Below, piece after piece: positions 16,351 to 25,237 of a DNA stretch of 64,000 bases. Location: NCBI RefSeq assembly GCF_010500835.1, contig NZ_JAAAMJ010000007.1, positions 1 to 64,000 of the forward strand, in the 5' to 3' direction. Position 1 is the first letter of the stretch; every line of letters starts with the position of its first letter. Source of the DNA: Aurantimonas aggregata. GTDB lineage: Bacteria; Pseudomonadota; Alphaproteobacteria; Rhizobiales; Rhizobiaceae. The position numbers and the translations under genes are program-made. The notes below the pieces were generated by a model. The model saw nothing but the letters and a program-made list of their open reading frames with translations. It ran no database searches and had not been told where the DNA came from.

Positions 16351-17286
16351 CTATTCCCACTCGAGCTCGGCGAAGGACGCGGTGGCGTTGCGCGGATTGT
16401 AGGCGTCGAAAAGCTGCCATTGGCCCGCCAGGCTTGCGGCGGCCGTGGTCACCGCTTCGGCGATCGGTACGCCCGCGGCGATGGCGGCGCGCAGGTCGGC
16501 GGCCAGCGTCTCCAGATATTCGGTCTGGGCTTCGAGCGCCTGCGGCCATGGCGCGCTGGGAGGCCCGTGTCCCGGCACGACGCGTTGCGCGTCGATCGCG
16601 GCAAGGGCCGGGGTCTGGGCGAGCCAGCCCTTGATCGAGCCGTCGATCACCGGGACGTGCTCCATGAAGACCAGATCGCCGGCGAACAGTGTGGCGGTCG
16701 CCTCGTCGAGCACGGTGAGGTCGTTGTCGGTGTGGGCGGTGTCCCAGGCCGTCAGCAGAAGGGTCCGGCCGCCGAGATCGATTCGCCGCTCGCCCTCGAC
16801 CGTCTCGTCCGGCAGGGTGACCGTGACGGCGTCCGCGAGTTCGGGACCCAGCTGCTCGCGCATCGACTGACGATAGAACTCGGCCCGGGCCGACAGGGCG
16901 GCCGGCAGGCGACGATGCCCGATGATCGTCGCGCCGAGGCCGGCGAAGACCTGGTTGCCGAAGACATGGTCCGGGTGCATGTGCGTGTTGATCAGATAGC
17001 GCACGGGCAGGTCGGTGACGCGCCGGATGGCGGCGAGTGCCGATTCGGCCACCGCGACGCTGCCGCCGCTGTCGATCATCGCCACCGCCGCGTCGCCGAC
17101 CACGAAGCCGATATTGGCGACGTCGCCGCGATTGCCGGGGGTGGTCTCCGCCACCGCCCCTTCATGGACGAAGACGCCGGGGGCGACCTCGGCCATCGAG
17201 AGCGGCTCGGCCGCAGCCGCCCCGGCGGTGGCAGCGAGGAGGCCTGCGAAACAGGCGGCGAAAAGGCGCGGACGGATCGGGATCAT
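16351..17286 (-). CDS. Quinoprotein relay system zinc metallohydrolase (metallo-beta-lactamase fold)
   Basis: An exported 311-residue protein of the metallo-beta-lactamase superfamily, related to SoxH. The signal peptide is LFAACFAGLLAATAGAAAAE. Metal ligands are seen in NTHMHPDH (HxHxDH), the Asp in LFAGDLVFME and the His in VVPGHGPP, consistent with a two-zinc hydrolase site. It lies 128 bp upstream of the SoxYZ-like carrier in the same direction and divergent from xoxF, so it likely acts on a thioester-like group on that carrier. Substrate unproven. Confidence 0.85.
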   Translation of the reverse strand: MIPIRPRLFAACFAGLLAATAGAAAAEPLSMAEVAPGVFVHEGAVAETTPGNRGDVANIGFVVGDAAVAMIDSGGSVAVAESALAAIRRVTDLPVRYLINTHMHPDHVFGNQVFAGLGATIIGHRRLPAALSARAEFYRQSMREQLGPELADAVTVTLPDETVEGERRIDLGGRTLLLTAWDTAHTDNDLTVLDEATATLFAGDLVFMEHVPVIDGSIKGWLAQTPALAAIDAQRVVPGHGPPSAPWPQALEAQTEYLETLAADLRAAIAAGVPIAEAVTTAAASLAGQWQLFDAYNPRNATASFAELEWE

Positions 17287-17937
17287 GCCGTCATGTGATC
17301 CGCTTCGACCCGGCTAGGCAAGTCGGGGACGGTGAACGGCCCGGGGGCTCCTGCGTCAAGCTGTCCGCGATGCCGGCGTTCTTTCCATGGTCGAATGGTG
17401 CCGTGATGATCGACCCGTGCGCATGGCTGCGAATCGCCACAGAAGGCCGCTGCCAAAGATGTTGAGCATATAATCTTAATAACGATTGCAGATGCGCCCG
17501 CGACGAATTGGGGCGAAAATCCATAAAAGCTTCAGCCGGCTACAAAAAGACGCCGAGTGCCGTCCGCCATGTCATGGCTGAGACAGAAGCGGCCGACAGT
17601 TCATCATGTCGGGACGTGACGAGGTCGTCCGGCCGCATGAGTTTTATCGCAATGCAGGATAAGATTGCTGCAGTGCACCTACAAGTTTCCGTTTTAGCGC
17701 TTGCGCAGGAATATTTCCCGATCTAGCATCCTCCATGGTTTCCGGCTTCAAGGTCGGGGTGTTGGGAGCACCTCGAATCTCGAAGGCCACGGTAGGGCGT
17801 TCGATCAACGGTGCCCACCAAGACCCCTATTGGCGGTCGTGACACGCTGCCGGAAACCTTCCCCCAGTTCGCTAAATGTCGTCATCGGCAATCCTGCCTT
17901 TGGACGCCATCGGGATATGTCTTTGGGAGGACAGTTG
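17287..17937. promoter_or_regulatory. Long divergent region upstream of xoxF
   Basis: 651 bp between the zinc hydrolase and xoxF, less GC-rich in its middle (17460-17720). It contains a perfect TATAAT at 17469-17474 and no convincing gene. If transcription starts near 17481 the xoxF leader would be about 455 nt, long enough for regulation. A ribosome-binding site GGGAGGA lies at 17924-17930. Confidence 0.5.
17469..17474 (+). promoter_or_regulatory. Candidate -10 element for xoxF
   Basis: Exact TATAAT in an AT-richer patch. No good -35 hexamer lies 16-18 bp upstream, so an activator would be needed or the match is fortuitous. Confidence 0.3.
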
Positions 17938-19821
17938 ATGTTGAAAACCATTACGAAGGCGGCGCTCGCCTCGAGCCTGCTCGTTTCGTTCGGGGCGGTC
18001 GCCTCGGCGAACGATGCGCTGATCGATCTTCAGGGCGACGCCAAGCAGTGGGTCATGCCCACCGGCAACTACGCCAACCAGCGCTATTCGACGCTGGAAG
18101 CCATCAACAAGGACAATGTCGGCGACATGGTCCCGGCCTGGACCTTCTCGACCGGCGTGCTGCGCGGTCATGAAGGCAACCCGCTGGTGATCGGCGACAC
18201 GATGTTCGTCCACACCCCATTCCCCAACATCGTCTACGCGCTCGACCTGAACGACGAGGGTTCGATCAAGTGGCGCTATGAGCCCAAGCAGGATCCGAGC
18301 GTCATCCCGGTGATGTGCTGCGACACCGTCAACCGCGGCGTCGCCTATGCCCCGGCAGAGGGAGCGGACAGTCGCGCCCTGGTCATCCTCCACCAGGCCG
18401 ACACCACCGTCGTGGCGCTCGACGCCGAGACCGGCGAGCAGGTCTGGTCCGTCCAGAACGGCGACGCGTCGAAGGGCGAGACCGGCACGGCGGCCCCGAT
18501 GGTCGTCAAGGACAAGGTCTATATCGGCATTTCCGGCGGCGAGTTCGGCGTACGCGGTTCGCTGACCGCCTACAACCTCTCGGACGGCAGCCAGGCCTGG
18601 CGCGCCTATTCGACCGGCCCGGACGACGAGATGCTGTTCGATCCCGAGCAGACGATGTCGCTCGGCGAGCCGGTCGGCGCCGATTCCTCGCTGAACAGCT
18701 GGGAAGGCGACCAGTGGCAGATCGGCGGTGGCACGACCTGGGGCTGGTTCGCCTTCGATCCGGAGCTGAACCTGATCTATTACGGCACCGGCAACCCCTC
18801 GACCTGGAACCCGTCCCAGCGGCCGGGCGACAACAAATGGTCGATGACCATCATGGCCCGCGACGCCGACACCGGCATGGCCAAGTGGGTCTACCAGATG
18901 ACCCCGCATGACGAGTGGGACTTCGACGGCGTCAACGAGATGATCCTCGCGGACATCGACGTCGGCGGCACCGAACGCAAGGCGCTCGTCCACTTCGACC
19001 GCAACGGCTTCGCCTACACGATGGATCGCGAGACCGGCGAGCTGCTGGTCGCCAAGAAGTACGATCCGGCTGTCAACTGGGCGACCGAAGTCGTCATGGA
19101 CAAGGATTCGGACCAGTACGGCCGGCCGCAGGTGGTCGCCGAGTACTCGACCGAGCAGAACGGCGAAGACGTGAACTCCACCGGCATCTGCCCGGCGGCG
19201 CTCGGCACCAAGGACCAGCAGCCTGCGGCGTTCTCGCCGGAGACCAACCTGTTCTACGTGCCGACCAACCACGTCTGCATGGACTACGAGCCGTTCCGCG
19301 TCGCCTACACGGCGGGCCAGCCCTATGTGGGTGCCACCCTGTCGATGTATCCGGCACCGGACAGCCACGGCGGCATGGGCAACTTCATTGCCTGGGACGC
19401 CGGCACGGGCGAGATCAAGTGGTCGCTGCCCGAGCAGTTCTCGGTGTGGTCCGGCGCCCTGGCGACGGCCGGCGGGATCGTGTTCTACGGCACGCTCGAA
19501 GGCTTCCTGAAGGCGGTCGATGCCGAGACGGGCGACGAACTCTATAAGTTCAAGACCCCGTCGGGCATCATCGGCAACGTGATGACCTACGAGCATGAAG
19601 GCCAGCAGTATGTCGGCATCCTGTCCGGCATCGGCGGCTGGGCCGGCATCGGCCTCGCGGCCGGCCTCACCGATCCCAACGCCGGTCTCGGCGCGGTCGG
19701 CGGCTATGCTGCCCTGTCGAAGTATACGGCGCTCGGCGGTCAGCTGACGGTCTTCACCGTCCCTGACCAGACCGCCTCGGCGGCCCCGGCTGACGCAGCC
19801 GCGCCTGCGGCCAACAACTAA
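17938..19821 (+). CDS. xoxF: Lanthanide-dependent methanol dehydrogenase, XoxF type
   Basis: A periplasmic PQQ enzyme that oxidises methanol (and often formaldehyde) and passes electrons to XoxG. The 627-residue precursor starts at ATG 17938 after GGGAGGA and has a signal peptide ending near VASAND. Key residues: adjacent Cys127-Cys128 (the PQQ disulfide), Glu202 in GGEFGVRG, Asn286 in GTGNPSTWN, catalytic Asp328 and the extra Asp330 in HDEWDFDG. Asp330 is the lanthanide ligand that separates XoxF from calcium-type MxaF, which has Ala there. Overall wording resembles the XoxF5 clade. The last 20 residues are an Ala/Pro tail. A terminator follows. Confidence 0.96.
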   Translation: MLKTITKAALASSLLVSFGAVASANDALIDLQGDAKQWVMPTGNYANQRYSTLEAINKDNVGDMVPAWTFSTGVLRGHEGNPLVIGDTMFVHTPFPNIVYALDLNDEGSIKWRYEPKQDPSVIPVMCCDTVNRGVAYAPAEGADSRALVILHQADTTVVALDAETGEQVWSVQNGDASKGETGTAAPMVVKDKVYIGISGGEFGVRGSLTAYNLSDGSQAWRAYSTGPDDEMLFDPEQTMSLGEPVGADSSLNSWEGDQWQIGGGTTWGWFAFDPELNLIYYGTGNPSTWNPSQRPGDNKWSMTIMARDADTGMAKWVYQMTPHDEWDFDGVNEMILADIDVGGTERKALVHFDRNGFAYTMDRETGELLVAKKYDPAVNWATEVVMDKDSDQYGRPQVVAEYSTEQNGEDVNSTGICPAALGTKDQQPAAFSPETNLFYVPTNHVCMDYEPFRVAYTAGQPYVGATLSMYPAPDSHGGMGNFIAWDAGTGEIKWSLPEQFSVWSGALATAGGIVFYGTLEGFLKAVDAETGDELYKFKTPSGIIGNVMTYEHEGQQYVGILSGIGGWAGIGLAAGLTDPNAGLGAVGGYAALSKYTALGGQLTVFTVPDQTASAAPADAAAPAANN

Positions 19822-19833
19822 GCCTGCGATAAA

Positions 19834-19865
19834 GGGCCTCGCTCCACCGGGAGCGGGGCCCTTTT
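19834..19865 (+). terminator. Rho-independent terminator after xoxF
   Basis: GGGCCTCGCTCC (19834-19845), loop ACCG, GGAGCGGGGCCC (19850-19861), one G-T pair, then TTTT. It may be partial, so that xoxG and xoxJ are expressed at a lower level than xoxF. Confidence 0.88.
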
Positions 19866-20009
19866 CACGACTTGAGGGCCCGTCGTCAGGCACCGACCTC
19901 GACGCCGGGCCCTCGCCTTTGGGAAAAGGGGTGGTACGCGATCCTGCGGGGCGTATCGACCGAAGCTCGGACCGCTAGAGCGGCCCGTTTGTCAATTCGT
20001 GAGGTTTGC

Positions 20010-20801
20010 ATGACGTATAGACTGATCGCCCTTGCCAGTACCGTGTTCCTCTCGACGACCAGTCTGGCCGGCGCCCAGGGCACCGGCACGACCGTCGTTC
20101 CGGCGGGACAGGAAGCACCGGCTGCGGGCGCGACGGCGCAGGCCGGGGGCGGGGCTGCCGCAACCAGCACGGCGCCGGCTGCTGCCGAGACGCCGGCCGC
20201 TGCTGCGACCGCAGCACCCGCTGCCGCTGAAGCGCCGGCCGCGGAAGAAGCGCCTGCCGCCGCCGAAGCGCCGGCCGCAGCGCCTGCCGCGGATGGCGCC
20301 GTGGCCATGGCGAGTGCCGAGGGCATGCAGCCCGACGCACATCCGTCCAAGGACACGGCGACGGAAGGCAACGAGCCCACCGAAGGCGACATGGGCAAGT
20401 GGGTCGATCCGGCCGGCAATCCCACCTACAATTTCAACGAGGACGGGACAGTCGACTGGTACGCCTGGCGCGGTTCGAAGAAATACGGCGCCAACTGCCT
20501 GCAGTGCCATGGTCCCGACGGCATGGGCTCGTCCTTTGCCCCGAACCTCACCGAGTCGCTGCAGAATCTGAGCTATTTCGACTTCGTCGGGATCGTGGTC
20601 AGCGGCCAGCAGAACCAGTGGACGTCGCCCAACTCGATCATGCCGGCCTGGGGCGAGGATCCGAACGTCATGTGCTCGCTCGACGCGATCTACATCTATC
20701 TGCGCGGACGCGCCGATGGCGTGATCGGCCGCGGCGAGCCACCGCGCCCGCCGAAGAACGACGAAGGCCAGAAGGCGGAGTACGACTGCCTGGGGTTCTG
20801 A
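20010..20801 (+). CDS. xoxG: XoxG-like c-type cytochrome, methanol-metabolism related
   Basis: The probable periplasmic electron acceptor of XoxF. The 263-residue precursor has a signal peptide (LIALASTVFLSTTSLAGAQ), then a low-complexity Ala/Pro/Glu linker (about residues 35-100), then one cytochrome c domain with the heme site CLQCH (Cys163, Cys166, His167) and the likely sixth ligand Met211 in SIMPAWGED. Two further cysteines (VMCSL and near the C-terminus in YDCLGF) fit the 'four-cysteine' methanol cytochrome family. I chose ATG 20010 with GAGG upstream. It lies between xoxF and xoxJ, the common xoxFGJ arrangement. Confidence 0.92.
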   Translation: MTYRLIALASTVFLSTTSLAGAQGTGTTVVPAGQEAPAAGATAQAGGGAAATSTAPAAAETPAAAATAAPAAAEAPAAEEAPAAAEAPAAAPAADGAVAMASAEGMQPDAHPSKDTATEGNEPTEGDMGKWVDPAGNPTYNFNEDGTVDWYAWRGSKKYGANCLQCHGPDGMGSSFAPNLTESLQNLSYFDFVGIVVSGQQNQWTSPNSIMPAWGEDPNVMCSLDAIYIYLRGRADGVIGRGEPPRPPKNDEGQKAEYDCLGF

Positions 20802-20805
20802 TGTG

Positions 20806-21726
20806 ATGAAACGACTTATTCCAGTCGTCGCCGGCATTGCGAGCATCTTGCTCGCGATGCCGCATGCGGCACAGGCGCAGGATCGCGAGTTCGGCGGCGA
20901 GATCGAGCTCGTCGACCCCGACGTGTTGCGGGTCTGCGCCGACCCGAACAACATGCCCTTCTCCAACCAGGCGGAAGAAGGCTTCGAGCAGGCCGTCGCC
21001 CGCTTCCTGGCCGAGAAGCTCGGCCGGCAATCGGTGTCCTACGCCTATTTCCCGCAGGCCACCGGCTTCGTGCGGATGACGCTCGGCGCCAATGCCTGCG
21101 ACCTCATCATCAGCTATCCGCAGGGTGACGAGCTCGTCCAGAACACCAACGCCTACTACCGGACGGCCTATGCGCTGGTCTATCCGGCGGACGGCGATCT
21201 CGATGGCGTCGAATCGCTGTCGGACCCGAAGCTGAAGGACAAGCGCGTCGGCATCATCGCCGGCACGCCGCCGGGCAGCTATCTGGCGCGGGCGGGGCTG
21301 ATGGGCCGGGCCAAGGCCTACCAGCTGATGATCGACACGCGGATCGACAATTCCGCCAAGGCGATGATCGACGACCTGGCCGCGGGCGAGATCGATGCCG
21401 CGGTGCTCTGGGGCCCGATGGCCGGCTACTACGCCAAGCAGGCCGAGCGTGACTATACCGTCGTGCCGCTGCACAAGGAGGAGGGCGGGGCCGCCATGGC
21501 CTTCCGGATTACCATGGGCGTGCGCCCGGCGGACCAGGAATGGAAGCGGACGCTGAACCGGGCGATCGCGCAGTACCAGGACGAGATCAACGAGATCCTC
21601 CTGTCCTACGGCGTGCCGCTGCTCGACGAAGAGGATCGGCCGATCCTGTCGAAGGCCGGGACGGATCCGCAGGCGACTCCGGGACCCGGGGAGGCGGGCG
21701 GAGCTCCTGCCGGCGACGCGCAATGA
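20806..21726 (+). CDS. xoxJ: XoxJ-like periplasmic binding protein
   Basis: A 306-residue exported protein with the type II solute-binding fold (signal peptide LIPVVAGIASILLAMPHAAQAQ; then LRVCADPNNMPFSNQAEEGFEQAVARFLAEKLG). It belongs to the MxaJ/XoxJ proteins linked to quinoprotein dehydrogenases, thought to help activate methanol dehydrogenase rather than serve transport. Two cysteines (RVCAD, NACDL) may bridge. The start is ATG 20806 or the GTG three bases earlier; it follows xoxG by 4 bp. Its stop overlaps the next gene's ATG. The C-terminal 25 residues are Gly/Pro/Ala rich. Confidence 0.92.
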   Translation: MKRLIPVVAGIASILLAMPHAAQAQDREFGGEIELVDPDVLRVCADPNNMPFSNQAEEGFEQAVARFLAEKLGRQSVSYAYFPQATGFVRMTLGANACDLIISYPQGDELVQNTNAYYRTAYALVYPADGDLDGVESLSDPKLKDKRVGIIAGTPPGSYLARAGLMGRAKAYQLMIDTRIDNSAKAMIDDLAAGEIDAAVLWGPMAGYYAKQAERDYTVVPLHKEEGGAAMAFRITMGVRPADQEWKRTLNRAIAQYQDEINEILLSYGVPLLDEEDRPILSKAGTDPQATPGPGEAGGAPAGDAQ

Positions 21727-22337
21727 ACCGGCCGCGGCCAGCGCAGATGCGCCGGGCCGCGGCAGGCTTCGCGGTCGTCCTGATCGCGCTCTTCATGTCT
21801 GGATACGCATCGACGGCTCGCGCCGCAGAGGCAGCAACGACTGCGACGCCCCCGGTGACCGAGCCGGACGACTACCGGATGGACGATTATCGCGCCCCGG
21901 TCCCGTCGACGCTTGCCGGCGGCACGGTCGTCGATACCGCCGCGGCGAAGGCGCTGCACGACCGGGGCGTGCCCTTCATCGACGTGCTGCCCCGCCCGCC
22001 GCGTCCGCAGAACCTGCCAGAAGACACGATCTGGCGTCCGAATCCGCGGGAAAACATCCCCGGCTCGCTGTGGCTCGTGGATACGGGCTACGGCGCCTTG
22101 GCCCCGGTGATGGAACGCTACTTCTTCGATGGGCTGGCCGCGGCGACCGTGGGCGACAGGGCTGCGCCGGTGGTGATCTATTGCCAGCGCGACTGCTGGA
22201 TGAGCTGGAACGCCGCCCGACGGGCGATCGCTGCCGGCTATACGGCAGTCCACTGGTACCCCGACGGCACGGAGGGCTGGGCCGAGGCGGGCCTGCCGCT
22301 CGTCGCGGCCGAGCCGGAGCCCCGTCCGGACGAGTAA
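21723..22337 (+). CDS. Rhodanese-like exported protein of PQQ-dependent catabolism ('CXXCW' family)
   Basis: A 204-residue exported protein with a signal peptide (VVLIALFMSGYASTARAAE). The fold looks rhodanese-like: AAKALHDRGVPFIDVLPRPPRP, then GSLWLVDTGYG and the signature VVIYCQRDCWMSWNAARRAIAAGY, where the two cysteines and CW define a small family found with PQQ alcohol dehydrogenase systems. It is translationally coupled to xoxJ by a 4-bp overlap. A role in thiol or disulfide chemistry of the dehydrogenase is plausible; the reaction is unknown. Confidence 0.82.
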   Translation: MNRPRPAQMRRAAAGFAVVLIALFMSGYASTARAAEAATTATPPVTEPDDYRMDDYRAPVPSTLAGGTVVDTAAAKALHDRGVPFIDVLPRPPRPQNLPEDTIWRPNPRENIPGSLWLVDTGYGALAPVMERYFFDGLAAATVGDRAAPVVIYCQRDCWMSWNAARRAIAAGYTAVHWYPDGTEGWAEAGLPLVAAEPEPRPDE

Positions 22338-22361
22338 CGCCCGGACGGATTGGTCGAACGA

Positions 22362-22616
22362 TCAGCCGGCGGGCGAGGCGTCGCCTTCTTCCTCGAAGCT
22401 GACGGCGACGTCGGCATTGGCCGACAGGCGCACCTTGTCGCCCTCGACCTCGGCGACCAGCGCCATCGGGATGAAATGGTGATGGCCGCGATGCGAACCT
22501 TCGCCGGCATCCGCCTTGGTCAGCTTGATTCGGTCGGCCTCGACGCGGTCGACAGTGCCGACATGCGTTCCGTCGGCGCCGATGACTTCCATGTGCGGCT
22601 TGATATCGTCGTGCAT
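22362..22616 (-). CDS. DUF2171-type small protein
   Basis: 84 residues, no signal peptide, predicted all-beta (MEVIGADGTHVGTVDRVEADRIKLTKAD), similar to the PRC-barrel-like DUF2171 proteins common in Hyphomicrobiales. The middle is His-rich (SHRGHHHFIP) and the end acidic (FEEEGDAS). The start at 22616 is supported by AAGGAGAAGA just upstream. It is the last gene of the minus-strand set, convergent with the rhodanese-like gene. Function unknown; possibly a stress-related cytoplasmic protein. Confidence 0.72.
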   Translation of the reverse strand: MHDDIKPHMEVIGADGTHVGTVDRVEADRIKLTKADAGEGSHRGHHHFIPMALVAEVEGDKVRLSANADVAVSFEEEGDASPAG

Positions 22617-22689
22617 CGTCTTCTCCTTGCGGGCGGTTGCGCCGCCTTCTACAACCCGCGAGGCGGCTAAGGGATGCATGGGCGGCGCC

Positions 22690-23532
22690 TCAAAGCGCGC
22701 GGCTGATCGCCCGGCCGAGCGCGAAGGCCCGCTGCTCGATCATCGTCGGGACCTCGCAGACATAGGTCAGCGAAGCCCGCCGCTCGTTGAAGATCCGCGT
22801 GTCCCAGACCATCGACTGGCGTGCGTCCTCGACGGCGGCGGCATCGGCGCCTTGCTCGCGCTGCAGAGCGAAGAAGCTGGCATTCTCCTGCCGAAGCCGC
22901 GTCGCCAGCTCCTTCTGCTTGGCGCCGTAGCGCTCGATCCCTTCCATGACCTGGCTGCGCTCGGCATTCAGCGCGGCCAGCAGATCCTCGAACAGCGCCG
23001 CCGCGGCGGCATCGCGCTCCTCCTCGGGAAGCGAGGTAACGAAATCGGCGACCATCGCTTCGGCCTCGGCGAGCGGCAGGCGGCGGGCGATGACGGTACC
23101 GACCAGCGTGCGCATCGCTGGCGTGCGCTGCACGTCGTCGGCCAAAGCGAGGTCCGGCCCAGCCCAGAGCTGGGCGGGGGTCAGCGTTTCGACCCGGCGC
23201 TGGACGCAGGGCCAGTCTGTGGTGCCTTGCTGCGGGGCGATGGCAAAGCTCATCGGGTCGGACGCCGGCGCACCCTGGTCCGCGGTTCCTGCTTCCGGCG
23301 CATTGGTCGGCGCAGGACCTGGAACGACGAAGCCTTCGGGGATTTCCTGCGGCTGCGCGCCGGGCGCCAGCGCCGGGCTTTCCGGGGCGTTGGTGGGTGC
23401 GGGCCCAGGGACGACGAAGCCCTCCGGAACGTCGCGAGGCTGTGCGCCGTCCTGGGCGCCGGCCGGCATCAGGGCCAGACCGGTCGCGAAAACGGTGGCC
23501 CAGAGGGCGATGCGTGTGGATCGAGCGGACAT
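22690..23532 (-). CDS. Exported protein with an N-terminal tandem repeat, function unknown
   Basis: 280 residues starting at ATG 23532 after GGGAGGAGA-like sequence. It has a signal peptide (LWATVFATGLALMPAGAQ), then two copies of a 23-residue unit (residues about 29-51 and 58-80) with the core PEGFVVPGPAPTNAPE, nearly identical in both. The rest is helical with WPCVQRRVETLTPAQLWAGP and a coiled-coil-like stretch (about residues 175-225), ending with a second Cys in TYVCEVP that may bridge the first. It lies 59 bp after the PQQ-linked ABC permease and is probably in that operon. I know no family function. Confidence 0.68.
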   Translation of the reverse strand: MSARSTRIALWATVFATGLALMPAGAQDGAQPRDVPEGFVVPGPAPTNAPESPALAPGAQPQEIPEGFVVPGPAPTNAPEAGTADQGAPASDPMSFAIAPQQGTTDWPCVQRRVETLTPAQLWAGPDLALADDVQRTPAMRTLVGTVIARRLPLAEAEAMVADFVTSLPEEERDAAAAALFEDLLAALNAERSQVMEGIERYGAKQKELATRLRQENASFFALQREQGADAAAVEDARQSMVWDTRIFNERRASLTYVCEVPTMIEQRAFALGRAISRAL

Positions 23533-23591
23533 GGGCTCTCCTCCCTTGTGGTCATCGGAGCGACCGTTCCCGGCGTTCGCTCCCGAAAGTC

Positions 23592-24446
23592 TCAGGCGGC
23601 CTGCCGCTTCCGGCTGATCAGCCCGCGCGACGGGTCGTAGGCAAGAATCGCGGCGCCGAGAAACGCGATGGTGCAGCCGAGGACGATCGCGAAGGCCTCG
23701 AGATTGAACTGACGATAGAGCGCGAAGCGCACGAGTTCCACCGCGTGGGTGAAGGGATTGAACAGGCAGATCGTGTAGAGCAGCGGGCTCGATTCCTGCA
23801 CCCGCCACAGCGGGTAGAGGGCCGAAGAGGCGAAATACATTGGGAAGATCACGAAGTTCATGATGCCGGCGAAATTCTCCAGCTGCTGCACCAGCGAGGA
23901 GAGCAGCATGCCGAGCGCGCCGAGCATCAGCCCGGCGAGGATCAGTGCCGGCAGGACGTAGAGATAGCCCTCCCAGGGCGGCTTCACGTCCCAGAACCAG
24001 GCGATGACGAAGAACACGTAGACCTGGAGGATGCCGACCGCGACGCCGGCGACGAGCTTGGAGACCAGCAGGAACCAGCGCGGCAGCGGCGAGACCAGGA
24101 GCGTCTTCATCGTCCCGGTCTCGCGGTCGTAGACCATCGAGAGCGAGGACTGCATGCCGTTGAACAGCAGGATCATGCCGACGAGGCCGGGGGTGATGTA
24201 CACCTCGTAGAGGATGTAGGTGACGTAGGGCGGCACGATCGAGACGCCGAGCACCTGGCGGAAGCCAGCGGCGAAGATGAACAGCCAGAGCAGCGGGCGC
24301 ACCAGCGCCGAGACGAAGCGGCCGCGCTGATGCAGGAAGCGCAACGCCTCGCGCCAGACGATGCCACGGCAGCAGACGACGTAGGCCGACAGCGGAAAGC
24401 CGCGCGGCGTGGCGTCGTCGGGCCGGGCAGGGGCGATGCTGCTCAC
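23592..24446 (-). CDS. ABC-2 type permease of the PQQ-linked alcohol ABC system
   Basis: The 284-residue inner-membrane subunit of an ABC exporter-type system has about six membrane segments (for example FVSALVRPLLWLFIFAAGF and VAGVAVGILQVYVFFVIAWFW). The conserved ABC-2 loop GTMKTLLVSPLPRWFLLVSKL is present. It resembles the PedC-type permeases found with PQQ alcohol dehydrogenases. It starts at a GTG overlapping the stop of the ATPase gene (4 bp), so both are coupled. The transported molecule is not known. Confidence 0.86.
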   Translation of the reverse strand: MSSIAPARPDDATPRGFPLSAYVVCCRGIVWREALRFLHQRGRFVSALVRPLLWLFIFAAGFRQVLGVSIVPPYVTYILYEVYITPGLVGMILLFNGMQSSLSMVYDRETGTMKTLLVSPLPRWFLLVSKLVAGVAVGILQVYVFFVIAWFWDVKPPWEGYLYVLPALILAGLMLGALGMLLSSLVQQLENFAGIMNFVIFPMYFASSALYPLWRVQESSPLLYTICLFNPFTHAVELVRFALYRQFNLEAFAIVLGCTIAFLGAAILAYDPSRGLISRKRQAA

Positions 24447-25237
24447 GAGGCCAACTCCAGATCGGGCTGGCGGCTGGCAAGACCGGTCAGGCGGGAGAAG
24501 GCGTCGCGGATCGAGCCGGCGCTTTCGGCCTCCACCACGTCCGGCACCAGCCCCTCGGCCAATACCTTGCCGTGATGCAGCACCACGACGCGGTCGGTTT
24601 CGTCGATCTCGTCGATCAGATGCGTCGCCCAGAGGACGCTGACGTTCTCGTCCTTCACCAGTCGCCGGACCTCGGCGACGATCTCGGCGCGCGAGCGGAT
24701 GTCGAGGCCGACGGTCGGCTCGTCGAGCAGGATCAGGCGCGGCCGGTGCATGAAGGCGCGGACGATCTCGACCCGCCGAAGCTGGCCGCCGGAGAGATTG
24801 CGGGCCTTGTCGCCCAGCCGGTCGAGGAGTTCCGAGCCGGCGAGAATTTCCTCGATGCGCCGGTTGGCGGCAGCGCCGGAGATGCCGTGCAGGGCGGCGT
24901 GATATTTCAGGTTCTGGCGGATCGAGAGCTCGAGGTCGAGCGTGCGCGCCTGGAACACCACGCCGAGCCGGCGCAGCGCCTCGCCGGGGCGCTCGCCGAG
25001 ATCGTGGCCGAGAATGCGGATGGTGCCCTCGCGGACGTTGAACAGCCGGGTGACCAGCGAGAACAGCGTCGACTTGCCGGCGCCATTGGGTCCGAGCAGC
25101 GCGGTGAACGAGCCCTGCGGTACCGTGAAGGAGACGTCGTCCAGCGCCTTGCGGGCGCCATAGGCATGGCTGACGCCGGCGACATCAAGGGCGGGCGGGG
25201 CGACGGCGGTTTCGAAAGCAGGGGCGATGCTGGCCAT
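24443..25237 (-). CDS. ABC transporter ATPase of the PQQ-linked system
   Basis: A 264-residue ATPase with Walker A GPNGAGKST, the signature LSGGQLRRVEI, Walker B LILLDEPTVGLD and the switch His in WATHLIDE. It drives the permease encoded next. I set the start at ATG 25237 (MASIAPAFETAV); a longer frame would add about 30 Arg-rich residues without support. The set ATPase-permease-propeller-binding protein in this region matches the ABC system named after PQQ-dependent catabolism. Confidence 0.92.
   Translation of the reverse strand: MASIAPAFETAVAPPALDVAGVSHAYGARKALDDVSFTVPQGSFTALLGPNGAGKSTLFSLVTRLFNVREGTIRILGHDLGERPGEALRRLGVVFQARTLDLELSIRQNLKYHAALHGISGAAANRRIEEILAGSELLDRLGDKARNLSGGQLRRVEIVRAFMHRPRLILLDEPTVGLDIRSRAEIVAEVRRLVKDENVSVLWATHLIDEIDETDRVVVLHHGKVLAEGLVPDVVEAESAGSIRDAFSRLTGLASRQPDLELAS

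Noticed and set aside
17508-17726. Possible 72-residue protein in the xoxF upstream region
   Set aside because: No recognisable family, no good ribosome-binding site, weak codon bias compared with neighbours.
17938-19821. Calling the methanol dehydrogenase MxaF
   Set aside because: The residue two after the catalytic Asp is Asp (WDFDG), not Ala, and no small-subunit mxaI gene follows.
17872-19893. 673-codon frame antisense to xoxF
   Set aside because: It mirrors the conserved xoxF codons, has no motif and no ribosome-binding site.
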